A stretch of DNA of 8,062 nt from an uncultured Oscillospiraceae bacterium (GCA_900549755.1 URPQ01000076.1:1-8062), one strand, 5' to 3'. Counted from the first letter of the stretch, positions 1-7,157 are shown. Notes: generated from the letters alone by a model not told the origin. Program-made: numbers and translations.

Positions 1-15
1 CTCGGGGCTTTTTTT
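1..15 (+). terminator. 3' half of a rho-independent terminator (truncated by window edge)
   Basis: The window opens with CTCGGGGC followed by seven T residues, the usual look of the 3' stem arm and U-tract of an intrinsic terminator. The matching 5' arm (expected GCCCCGAG) would lie left of the window, so the hairpin is not proven. It ends 42 nt before the first ATG at 58, and I find no -35/-10 pair in between. It is either the terminator of the preceding gene or the terminator of a leader attenuator controlling the operon. Confidence 0.5.
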
Positions 16-57
16 ATGCCATTGTTTCCAACAAAAAACAAGAAAGAGTGATAGGTT

Positions 58-1434
58 ATGAAAAACATTAAAATCTGCGACAGAACGCTCTGCGCGGCGG
101 GCGCGCATTTCAGCTTTAAGGAAAAAATTGAAATTGCGCGTCAGCTTGAAAGGCTTAACGTTAATGCGGTAGAGCTGCCCGAAATTGAAAACGCCAAGAC
201 CGACACCCTGCTTGTGCGCACGGTGGCGTCGTTTGTTAAAAACAGCGTGTTATCGGTTTGCGGCGGTAAAACGCGCGAGAGCATTGATTTAGCCGCCGAC
301 GCGCTGCGTACCGCCGCAAAGCCGCGTATTCGCATTGAGCTGCCGCTTTCCACCGTGGGAATGGAATATATATGTCACAAAAAAGCGCCTAAAATGGGCG
401 AGTTTATAACCGGGCTTGTAAGCTATGCAAAGGAAAAATGCAGCGATACTGAGTTTTGCGCTATGGACGCGACCCGTGCGGACAGGGCTTTTCTTTACGA
501 AATGATTGATACGGCAATAGCGGCGGGCGCGGGCATTATTACAATAAGCGACGACGCAGCGGAGCAAATGCCCGATGAGTTTGCCGCATTTATTGCGGAA
601 ATTGCCGCGCATATAGGCGGCAAAGCCGAAATTTCGGTTATGTGCAGCGATAAAAACGGGCTGGCTTCCGCATCTTCCGTTATGGCGGTAAAGCAGGGAG
701 CAGAGAGCGTTAAAACCGCCGTTTCGGGCGATATTACCTCGCTTGAGGGCTTTGCCGCAATGATAAAGAACTGCGGCGATACCTGCGGTTTTTCTTCAAG
801 CATTAAGAATACCGAGCTTAACAGGATTGTAAAGCAGATTGTAAGAATTACAGGCGGCAAAACCGATACCGCAGCCCCCGTAGCGGCAGAGCAAAGCGGA
901 ATTACACTTGACGGCAGCGACGGAAAGGACGCGGTTGTTTCTGCCGCGGCATCTCTTGGATACGATTTATCGGACGAGGACGCCGAAAAGGTTTACGAGG
1001 AGTTTCGCCGTGTGGCGGCTAAAAAGAGGGTAGGCGCTAAGGAGCTTGAGGTTATTATTACAAGCACAGCCATGCAGGCGCCGCCCACCTACACGCTTGT
1101 GAATTATGTTATAAACAACGGTAATATAATTTCTGCCTCGGCTCAGGTAACGCTTGAGCGCGACGGTAAGCGGACTACAGGCATAAGCATAGGCGACGGA
1201 CCTATAGACGCGGCGTTTTTGGCACTGGAGCAGATTATAGGCAGCCGCTATGAGCTTGAGGATTTTAAAATTGAGACCGTAACCGAGGGTAAAGAGTCGA
1301 TAGGCAGCGCGCTTGTAAAACTTAGATTCGGCGGCAAGCTTTATTCGGGCAACGGCATTTCAACTGATATTATAGGCGCGAGCATAAGGGCGTACATAAA
1401 CGCCGTTAATAAGATAGTTTACGGGGAGGCTTGA
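58..1434 (+). CDS. LeuA-like protein (2-isopropylmalate synthase family) with degenerate catalytic barrel and retained regulatory domain
   Basis: This 458-residue protein follows the layout of 2-isopropylmalate/citramalate synthases: an HMGL-like TIM barrel (about 1-265), a helical linker (about 283-330, LGYDLSDEDAEKVYEEF) and the LeuA dimerisation/regulatory domain (about 330-455), with recognisable GDGPIDAA near 379-386 and a GNGISTDIIGAS stretch near 431-442. The barrel has lost its active site. The family motif LRDGEQ is replaced by LCAAG (11-15), removing the catalytic Arg and metal-binding Asp. The metal-binding HxH is M195-C-S197. The Glu before DATR is Met136. The NGIGERAGN loop is unrecognisable (about 222-231). 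The His-containing segment that normally joins barrel and linker is mostly deleted, which partly explains the short length (LeuA is usually about 500 residues or more). Fold assignment rests on DATRAD (137-142), MEY (102-104) and the regulatory domain. The family is known to bind Leu or Ile in that domain; I infer a catalytically inactive amino-acid sensor or partner subunit rather than a synthase. The ATG at 58 has a modest AAGAG site 9 nt upstream. It is the first gene of the operon. Confidence 0.82.
   Translation: MKNIKICDRTLCAAGAHFSFKEKIEIARQLERLNVNAVELPEIENAKTDTLLVRTVASFVKNSVLSVCGGKTRESIDLAADALRTAAKPRIRIELPLSTVGMEYICHKKAPKMGEFITGLVSYAKEKCSDTEFCAMDATRADRAFLYEMIDTAIAAGAGIITISDDAAEQMPDEFAAFIAEIAAHIGGKAEISVMCSDKNGLASASSVMAVKQGAESVKTAVSGDITSLEGFAAMIKNCGDTCGFSSSIKNTELNRIVKQIVRITGGKTDTAAPVAAEQSGITLDGSDGKDAVVSAAASLGYDLSDEDAEKVYEEFRRVAAKKRVGAKELEVIITSTAMQAPPTYTLVNYVINNGNIISASAQVTLERDGKRTTGISIGDGPIDAAFLALEQIIGSRYELEDFKIETVTEGKESIGSALVKLRFGGKLYSGNGISTDIIGASIRAYINAVNKIVYGEA
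1423..1429 (+). promoter_or_regulatory. Ribosome binding site that fixes the start of the fusion gene
   Basis: GGGGAGG lies 10 nt before the ATG at 1440 but only 1 nt before an in-frame TTG at 1431. The longer reading from TTG would add three residues and overlap the upstream stop codon, but the spacing makes it implausible. The ATG at 1440 is preferred, leaving 5 nt between the two genes and suggesting translational coupling. Confidence 0.75.
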
Positions 1435-1439
1435 AAATT

Positions 1440-3926
1440 ATGAAGTTATCGTTTTCTACAAAGGGCTGGCATAACAAGAGCTTTGAAGAATTTTGCAATA
1501 TTGCAAGAGAGCTTAAATTCGGCGGTATTGAGCTGCACAATATAAACGGAGAATTATTTAAAAATAAGGACGGTGCGTTTCACGGCTACGCCGCCGCGGC
1601 GACGGTAAGGCGGCTTTACGAAATGAAGCTGGAACTGCCGTGTATAGACGTAATTTCCGATATAAGCGAGGATGCCGCTATAGCGGAAACCGAGGGCTGC
1701 ATTAAAATTGCTAAAGATCTGCACATACCGAATATACGCATAAAATCCGCCGAGTGCGATAATGACACCGCAAAGAAATTTATAACCGCGGTTCTGCATA
1801 AGGCTGAAAAAGCGGGTGTTACGCTGGTAATTGAAACCTCGGGCGCGTTTTGCAGCACCGCCGCGCTCAGAGAACTGCTTGACAGCTTTGCAAGCGATAA
1901 TTTAGCCGCTCTTTGGGATATGTATTCAACATTTTTCAAGGCGGGCGAGCAGCCCGAAGAAACCATTAAAAATTTGGGCGCGTATGTAAAGCACGTTCAT
2001 ATAAAGGACTTTGACGGCGAGGGCTTTTGCCTTATAGGCGAGGGCAAGCTGCCGGTGGGGGATATGATGTCCGCCCTGCGCTCGGTTAATTACGACGGCT
2101 TTATTTCGCTTGAATGGGACCCCGCGTGGTGCGAGGGGCTTGACGACAGCGAGATAATATTCTCCCACTTTGTAAACTTTATAAGCCAGTTCGGCGATAC
2201 TTCAAAGGCAGAATCCGCCCTTTATTACAACCGCGCCCACACAGGAAAATACGTTTGGAAGAAAAATCTGCTTATAGACGAAACCTTTTCGCAGGTGCTT
2301 GACAGAATGGTTGAGGAATTTCCCGACCAATACGCCTTTAAATACACCACGCTTGATTACACGAGGACCTACAGCGAATTTCGCGACGATGTGGACGAAT
2401 TCTGCCGTTCGCTTATAGCCTTGGGGGTAAAGGCAGGCTCGCACGTGGCGGTTTGGGCTACCAATATTCCGCAGTGGTATATCGCTTTCTGGGCGGTCAC
2501 CAAAATAGGCGCGGTGCTGGTTTCAATGAACACCGCCTACAAAATTCACGAGGCGGAGTATCTTTTAAAGCAATCCGATACCCACACACTTATTATGATA
2601 GACGGCTACCGCGATTCAAATTATTCAGAGACTATGACAGAGCTGTGCCCCGAGCTTGAAAACAAAAAAGCGGGCGAGCCGCTGCACGCAAAGCGCCTGC
2701 CGTTTTTGCGCAATATTATAACCGTAGGGTTTAAGCAAACGGGCTGCCTTACCTGGGAAGACGCTATTGAGCGCGGAAAGACAGTGCCGACAGCCGAGGT
2801 TTACCGTATGGCGGCGGCAGTTGATAAGGACGACGTTTGCAATATGCAGTATACATCGGGTACAACGGGCTTTCCTAAAGGCGTTATGCTTACGCACTAC
2901 AATGTTGTAAACAACGGCAAGTGCATAGGCGACTGTATGGAATTATCCACCGCCGACAGGCTTATGATTCAGGTGCCTATGTTCCATTGCTTCGGAATGG
3001 TGCTTGCCATGACCGCGAGTATGACCCACGGCACAACGATTTATCCGCTCCCCTATTTCTCACCCAAGCCCGCGCTTGCCTGCATAAATTCCGAGCATAT
3101 AACCGCATTTCACGGCGTTCCCACAATGTTTATTGCAATGCTTGAAAACCCCGATTTTGCAAAGACCGATTTTTCATATATGCGCACAGGCATTATGGCA
3201 GGCAGCCCCTGCCCCATTTCGGTAATGCAGGACGTTGTGGACAAAATGAATATGAAAGAAATTGTTATAACCTACGGTCAGACAGAGGCGTCGCCCGGCT
3301 GCACAATGAGCTCTATTTACGATACTATTGAGCAGCGCGTGGGCACCGTGGGTAAGCCTTTGCCCGAAATTGAGTGCAAAATTATTGACCCCGAAACCGG
3401 CGAGGAGTGCCCCGACGGCGAAAACGGCGAGTTTGTGGCGCGTGGCTATAATATAATGAAGGGCTACTACAAAATGCCGAAAGCCACCGCAAGCGCCATT
3501 GATAAGGACGGCTGGCTGCACACGGGTGACCTTGCCTGCCGCACGCCCGACGGTTATTTCAGAATTACGGGCAGACTTAAGGATATGATAATAAGGGGCG
3601 GCGAAAATATCTACCCCAAAGAAATTGAGGAATTTATTTACACCCACCCAAAGGTTAAGGACGTTCAGGTAATAGGCGTGCCGGACGAGCAGTACGGCGA
3701 GGAAATAATGGCTTGTGTTATTTTAAAAGAGGGGGAGACTATGACCGAGGCCGAAATGAAAGAGTTTATAAACGCCCATATGGCGCGGCATAAAGTGCCT
3801 AAGTACATTGACTTTGTGGATAGCTTCCCGATGAACGTTGCGGGCAAAATATTAAAATACAAAATGCGCGAGGACGCGGTTAAAAAATTAGGCCTACAAA
3901 AGGCGGATAAGGTGGTAACGGCATAA
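1440..3926 (+). CDS. Fusion protein: xylose-isomerase-like TIM barrel + acyl-CoA synthetase (AMP-binding)
   Basis: An 828-residue protein made of two complete enzymes. Residues about 1-255 are a sugar phosphate isomerase/epimerase-type (AP endonuclease 2) TIM barrel. Its probable metal ligands are all present: E132 (LVIET), D160 (LWD), H187 (VKHVHIKD) and E225 (ISLEWD), with E31 in GGIELHN. After a short linker, residues about 276-810 are an ANL-superfamily acyl-CoA synthetase: P-loop YTSGTTGFPKG at 471-481, YGQTE at 612-616, HTGD at 694-697, GRLKD at 711-715, GGENIYPKEIE around 720-730, and catalytic Lys803 in AGKILK. The 'ENIYPKEIEEFIYTHPKV' stretch resembles medium-chain ACSF2/FadD-like enzymes. 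The protein should activate a carboxylic acid with ATP and CoA; the substrate is unknown. No signal peptide or membrane segment is visible, so it is probably cytosolic. The frame is uninterrupted, so the fusion is not a sequencing join. The stop codon overlaps the next ATG by one base (TAATG). Domain calls are firm; pathway is not. Confidence 0.88.
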   Translation: MKLSFSTKGWHNKSFEEFCNIARELKFGGIELHNINGELFKNKDGAFHGYAAAATVRRLYEMKLELPCIDVISDISEDAAIAETEGCIKIAKDLHIPNIRIKSAECDNDTAKKFITAVLHKAEKAGVTLVIETSGAFCSTAALRELLDSFASDNLAALWDMYSTFFKAGEQPEETIKNLGAYVKHVHIKDFDGEGFCLIGEGKLPVGDMMSALRSVNYDGFISLEWDPAWCEGLDDSEIIFSHFVNFISQFGDTSKAESALYYNRAHTGKYVWKKNLLIDETFSQVLDRMVEEFPDQYAFKYTTLDYTRTYSEFRDDVDEFCRSLIALGVKAGSHVAVWATNIPQWYIAFWAVTKIGAVLVSMNTAYKIHEAEYLLKQSDTHTLIMIDGYRDSNYSETMTELCPELENKKAGEPLHAKRLPFLRNIITVGFKQTGCLTWEDAIERGKTVPTAEVYRMAAAVDKDDVCNMQYTSGTTGFPKGVMLTHYNVVNNGKCIGDCMELSTADRLMIQVPMFHCFGMVLAMTASMTHGTTIYPLPYFSPKPALACINSEHITAFHGVPTMFIAMLENPDFAKTDFSYMRTGIMAGSPCPISVMQDVVDKMNMKEIVITYGQTEASPGCTMSSIYDTIEQRVGTVGKPLPEIECKIIDPETGEECPDGENGEFVARGYNIMKGYYKMPKATASAIDKDGWLHTGDLACRTPDGYFRITGRLKDMIIRGGENIYPKEIEEFIYTHPKVKDVQVIGVPDEQYGEEIMACVILKEGETMTEAEMKEFINAHMARHKVPKYIDFVDSFPMNVAGKILKYKMREDAVKKLGLQKADKVVTA

Positions 3927-4735
3927 TGGTGGAAAATAAATACTTTGTAACCGACGCGCACTGCCACATCTACCCCGAAAAAATAGCCTCGCGCGCGGTT
4001 GCGGGAACCGATAATTTTTATCACGAACATTCGGTAGGCTCAGGCACCGTAGAGGGGCTTACGGAAATGGGCGATAAGGCGGGAGTTGACCGCTATATCG
4101 TCCAGTCGGTAGCCACAACGCCGCACCAGGTTAAAAGCATTAACGAATTTATTGCGGGCGAGGTTAAAAAGCGCCCTGGCAGGCTTGTGGGGCTTGGCAC
4201 TCTGCACCCCGACAGCGCCGATATTAAGGGTGATGTTGAGCACTTAATATCATTAGGGCTGCGCGGGGTAAAGCTGCACCCCGATATTCAGGCGTTTAAA
4301 ATTGACGATTACCGCTGCCTTAAAATTTATGAGCTGTGCGAAGAAAACCGCCTGCCCATACTTATGCACACAGGCGACAGCCGCTACGATTACTCAAACC
4401 CAAACCGCCTTTTGCCCGTGCTTAAAATTTACACCGGGCTTACCGTTATAGGCGCGCACTTCGGCGGTTGGTCTATTTGGGAGGAGGCAAGCAAAAAGCT
4501 ATGCGGCACGCCTAATTTGTATGTTGACTGTTCCTCTGCTTTTCCTTACCTTAAAAAGGAGACCGCAAAGGAAATTATACGCCGCTACGGAGCGGACAGG
4601 GTGCTCTTCGGCAGCGATTACCCCATGTGGTCGCCCGAAAAGGAGCTTGAATACTTTTTATCACTAAACCTTGACGAAAACGAAATAAAGAGTATACTTA
4701 ATATAAACGCTTGTAAAATTTTCAATTTGGAGTGA
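3926..4735 (+). CDS. Amidohydrolase-2 family metal-dependent hydrolase/decarboxylase
   Basis: A 269-residue single-domain TIM-barrel enzyme of the amidohydrolase-related (PF04909-type) family. It begins with the metal motif D10-A-H12-C-H14, followed by KLHPD (K116, H118), LMHTGD (H148), GAHFGG (H178) and LFGSDYP (D231). This is the expected ligand set for one divalent metal, so the protein should be active, unlike the first gene of the operon. Family members either hydrolyse C-N or C-O bonds in small rings and amides or lactones, or decarboxylate (ACMSD, resorcylate decarboxylases). Sequence alone does not say which. No export signal is seen. The ATG at 3926 overlaps the previous stop, with AAGGTGG 10 nt upstream; the GTG one codon later is a less likely start. 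Its place directly after the acyl-CoA synthetase fusion suggests it acts on the same small molecule, which is an inference. Confidence 0.85.
   Translation: MVENKYFVTDAHCHIYPEKIASRAVAGTDNFYHEHSVGSGTVEGLTEMGDKAGVDRYIVQSVATTPHQVKSINEFIAGEVKKRPGRLVGLGTLHPDSADIKGDVEHLISLGLRGVKLHPDIQAFKIDDYRCLKIYELCEENRLPILMHTGDSRYDYSNPNRLLPVLKIYTGLTVIGAHFGGWSIWEEASKKLCGTPNLYVDCSSAFPYLKKETAKEIIRRYGADRVLFGSDYPMWSPEKELEYFLSLNLDENEIKSILNINACKIFNLE
4729..4732 (+). promoter_or_regulatory. Ribosome binding site deciding the GTG start of the sulfhydrylase gene
   Basis: GGAG (within TTTGGAG) sits 8 nt before the GTG at 4741. A GTG at 4732, overlapping the upstream stop as GTGA, is in the same frame but has no suitably spaced site. 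Starting at 4741 gives an N-terminus of MNRDTICVQGGY, close to the usual start of this family. Confidence 0.7.
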
Positions 4736-4740
4736 TAACG

Positions 4741-6024
4741 GTGAACAGAGATACTATATGCGTACAGGGCGGTTACACCCCCAAAAACGGCGAACCGAGA
4801 CAGGTGCCGATTATTCAAAGCACAACCTTTAAATACAGCACAAGCGAGGATATGGGCAGACTTTTCGATTTAGAGGCGAGCGGATATTTCTATTCGCGCC
4901 TGCAAAACCCCACCTGCGATACCGTAGCCGCCAAAATTTGCGAGCTTGAGGGCGGCACTGCGGCAATGCTTACATCGTCCGGTCAGGCAGCCTCATTTTA
5001 CGCCGTGTTTAACATTGCGTCCTGCGGCGACCATATTGTTTCCTCATCCTCTATTTACGGCGGTACATACAACCTTTTCGCCGTTACAATGAAAAGAATG
5101 GGAATAGATTTCACCTTTGTTTCCCCCGATTGCACCAAAGAGGAGCTTGACGCGGCTTTCCGCCCCAACACAAAGGCGGTATTCGGCGAGACGGTTGCAA
5201 ACCCCGCGCTTACCGTGCTTGATTTTGAAAAGTTTGCCGCCGCTGCGCACAGCCACGGCGTTCCGCTTATAGTGGATAACACCTTTGCAACGCCCGTCAA
5301 CTGCCGCCCCTTTGAGTGGGGAGCGGATATTGTGACCCATTCCACCACAAAGTATATGGACGGTCACGGCGCGGCGGTAGGCGGCTGCATTGTGGATTCG
5401 GGCAAGTTTGACTGGACGCGCTACCCCGATAAATACCCCGGGCTTTGCACGCCGGATGACAGCTACCACGGCGTTACATATACCGAGCGTTTCGGCATAG
5501 GCGGCGCGTATATTACAAAAGCTACCGTGCAACTTATGCGCGATTTCGGCTCGGTTCAGTCGCCGCAAAGCGCGTTTATTTTGAATTTGGGGCTTGAAAG
5601 CCTGCATGTCAGAATGGCGCGGCACTGCGAAAACGCGCTTGCCGTGGCAAAAGCGCTTAAAAACGATGACCGCGGGGCATACGTTATATATCCCGGGCTT
5701 GAGGGCGATAAATACTACAGCCTTGCAAAAAAATATATGCCGAACGGCACAACAGGCGTTGTAAGCTTCGGCTTAAAGGGCGGCAGAAAAGCCGCCGAGG
5801 GCTTTATGAAGGGGCTTAAAATCGCCGCGATTGAAACCCACGTTGCCGACGCGCGCACCTGCTGCCTGCACCCCGCAAGCAGCACCCACCGCCAGATGAC
5901 CGACGAGGAGCTTGCCGCCGCGGGAGTACCGGCAGACCTCGTGCGTTTTTCGTGCGGGCTTGAAAGCGCGGAAGACCTTATTAACGATATTAAACAGGCG
6001 CTTGACGGCGCAGAGGGCAGGTAA
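4741..6024 (+). CDS. metY: O-acetylhomoserine sulfhydrylase (PLP-dependent, Cys/Met metabolism family)
   Basis: A 427-residue fold-type I PLP enzyme of the gamma family. It should condense O-acetylhomoserine with sulfide to give homocysteine and acetate in the cytosol, the direct-sulfhydrylation route to methionine. Visible landmarks are GYTPKNGEPR near the start, YSRLQNPT with R53 (phosphate contact from the neighbouring subunit), SSGQAA (79-84), Y106 in IYGGTYN (ring stacking), VDNTFATP with D179 (pyridine nitrogen), HSTTKY with the Schiff-base Lys204, the family signature HPASSTHRQ, and R402 in VRFSCGLE (substrate carboxylate). The length is that of typical MetY (about 425-430) rather than the shorter cystathionine synthases (about 380-400), and the insertion after the active-site lysine fits MetY. 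An O-acetylserine or methanethiol-using variant cannot be excluded. It sits 5 nt after the amidohydrolase and 3 nt before metA, which supplies its substrate. Confidence 0.93.
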   Translation: MNRDTICVQGGYTPKNGEPRQVPIIQSTTFKYSTSEDMGRLFDLEASGYFYSRLQNPTCDTVAAKICELEGGTAAMLTSSGQAASFYAVFNIASCGDHIVSSSSIYGGTYNLFAVTMKRMGIDFTFVSPDCTKEELDAAFRPNTKAVFGETVANPALTVLDFEKFAAAAHSHGVPLIVDNTFATPVNCRPFEWGADIVTHSTTKYMDGHGAAVGGCIVDSGKFDWTRYPDKYPGLCTPDDSYHGVTYTERFGIGGAYITKATVQLMRDFGSVQSPQSAFILNLGLESLHVRMARHCENALAVAKALKNDDRGAYVIYPGLEGDKYYSLAKKYMPNGTTGVVSFGLKGGRKAAEGFMKGLKIAAIETHVADARTCCLHPASSTHRQMTDEELAAAGVPADLVRFSCGLESAEDLINDIKQALDGAEGR

Positions 6025-6027
6025 AAT

Positions 6028-6945
6028 ATGCCGATAAAAATACCGAACGATCTGCCCGCGGTTAAAACGCTTAACGATGAAAATATATTCGTTATGACCG
6101 AAACGCGGGCCATCACGCAGGATATTCGTCCGCTAAAAATACTGCTTTTAAACCTGATGCCGAAAAAGATTGAAACCGAAACACAGATTTCCCGTCTGCT
6201 CGGAAACTCGCCTTTACAGGTTGACCTTGAATTTCTGCATACAAAAAGCCATATTTCCAAAAACACCTCGGCAGAGCACCTTTTTACGTTTTACAAAACC
6301 TTTGAAGATGTTCGCGACCGCACCTTTGACGGTATGATAATAACCGGCGCGCCGGTTGAAAGGCTGCCGTTTGAGGAGGTTGAGTATTGGGCGGAGCTTT
6401 GCGAAATTATGGAATGGAGCAAGACCCATGTACACAGCACCTTTCATATTTGCTGGGGCGCGCAGGCGGGGCTTTACTACCATTACGGCATAAAAAAATA
6501 TATGCTTGAAAAAAAGCTGTTCGGCGTTTTTCCGCATACTGTGGATTATAAAAACTCAATTTTATTCCGCGGGTTTGACGATACCTTTATGGTGCCCCAG
6601 TCACGCCACACAACCTTTAAAACAGAGGATATAAAGGCAGTACCTCTGCTTAAAATTTTAGCCTCCTCCAAGGAAACGGGAGTGTACGCCGTATCCTCTG
6701 AAAAGGGAAAACAGATATTTATAACCGGTCATTCCGAATATGACGCGAACACACTGGCAGATGAATATTTCCGTGATTTAAAGGCGGGTGAAAAAATAGA
6801 AATACCGAAAAACTATTTTAAGGGTGATAACCCCGAAAATCCGCCCATCGTTTCGTGGCGCGCACACGCAAATCTGCTTTACTCAAACTGGCTCAACTAC
6901 TTCGTTTACCAGACCACGCCGTATGATATTAAGAGCATAAAATAA
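6028..6945 (+). CDS. metA: Homoserine O-acyltransferase, MetA family (predicted O-acetyltransferase)
   Basis: A 305-residue glutamine-amidotransferase-like acyltransferase, the normal length for MetA. The catalytic triad is in place: Cys142 in FHICWGAQA, His235 and Glu237 in TGHSEYD. The N-terminal part matches the family well (MPIKIPNDLPA; LLNLMPKKIETE), as does the C-terminal WRAHANLLYSNWLNYFVYQ. Residue 111, in TGAPVERLPF, is Glu. In characterised MetA proteins Glu111 goes with acetyl-CoA use (Bacillus cereus type) and Gly111 with succinyl-CoA (E. coli type), so this enzyme should make O-acetylhomoserine despite the common database name 'homoserine O-succinyltransferase'. That agrees with the adjacent metY. 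The ATG at 6028 has AGAGGG 10 nt upstream. It is the last gene of the operon; I see no clear intrinsic terminator after it. Confidence 0.95.
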   Translation: MPIKIPNDLPAVKTLNDENIFVMTETRAITQDIRPLKILLLNLMPKKIETETQISRLLGNSPLQVDLEFLHTKSHISKNTSAEHLFTFYKTFEDVRDRTFDGMIITGAPVERLPFEEVEYWAELCEIMEWSKTHVHSTFHICWGAQAGLYYHYGIKKYMLEKKLFGVFPHTVDYKNSILFRGFDDTFMVPQSRHTTFKTEDIKAVPLLKILASSKETGVYAVSSEKGKQIFITGHSEYDANTLADEYFRDLKAGEKIEIPKNYFKGDNPENPPIVSWRAHANLLYSNWLNYFVYQTTPYDIKSIK

Positions 6946-7059
6946 TCGGACAGGGGTTAAAACCGCGATTTTTGCCGAAAATTTATATTGAAACTACACA
7001 AATGCAGGCTTGCCGATTTTTAAATCGTTGGATAAATATTAGAACTTATTCACAAATAA

Positions 7060-7087
7060 TTGACGATTTCATTAAATGTGGTATAAT
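7060..7087 (+). promoter_or_regulatory. Sigma-A type promoter of ptsH with extended -10
   Basis: TTGACG at 7060-7065 (one mismatch to TTGACA), a 16-nt spacer, and a perfect TATAAT at 7082-7087 preceded by TGG (extended -10, TGnTATAAT). Transcription should start near 7094, giving a leader of about 65 nt before the ptsH ATG. It is the best promoter in the window and separates ptsH from the methionine operon. The rest of the 6946-7059 gap shows only short AT-rich inverted repeats. Confidence 0.85.
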
Positions 7088-7100
7088 GATAATATCAGGT

Positions 7101-7116
7101 GTTACAAGGATGTAAC
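7101..7116 (+). other. Small hairpin in the ptsH leader
   Basis: GTTACA-AGGA-TGTAAC is a perfect 6-bp stem with a 4-nt loop, starting a few bases after the predicted transcription start. It is not followed by a T-tract, so it is not a terminator. It may protect the mRNA 5' end or be a binding site for a regulator. The loop contains AGGA but is too far from the ATG to act as the ribosome site. Confidence 0.45.
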
Positions 7117-7157
7117 GAGGCAGTTAATAAAATGTTAATCCCAAAGGAGATTTTACA

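Noticed and set aside
1431..1439. In-frame TTG at 1431 as the start of the fusion gene
   Set aside because: The GGGGAGG site would be 1 nt from it; the ATG at 1440 has 10-nt spacing and needs no rare start codon.
3174..3647. 157-codon antisense open frame within the acyl-CoA synthetase domain
   Set aside because: It overlaps conserved ANL motifs on the other strand; its product resembles no family and no binding site or promoter supports it.
4732..4740. GTG at 4732 (GTGA overlap) as start of metY
   Set aside because: It lies inside the ribosome binding site that serves the GTG at 4741, and family N-termini fit the later start.
5044..5625. 193-codon antisense open frame within metY
   Set aside because: It lies opposite a clearly recognised PLP enzyme, has Arg/Ala/Cys-rich low-complexity content and no family resemblance; it is a codon-bias shadow.
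5715..6266. Antisense open frame across the metY-metA junction
   Set aside because: Both strands cannot be conserved here; metY and metA are certain and the antisense product has Ser/Arg-rich shadow composition.
6955..6964. GGTT-AA-AACC hairpin after metA as a terminator
   Set aside because: The arms are 4 bp with a 2-nt loop, and no T-run directly follows the stem.
7014..7027. CGATTT-TT-AAATCG inverted repeat as terminator of the methionine operon
   Set aside because: The loop is 2 nt, the stem is AT-rich and no T-tract follows; it would not terminate efficiently.
7123..7139. Direct repeat GTTAAT-N5-GTTAAT before ptsH
   Set aside because: Two AT-rich hexamers are too short to separate from chance, and no known operator matches, though the 11-nt spacing is one helical turn.
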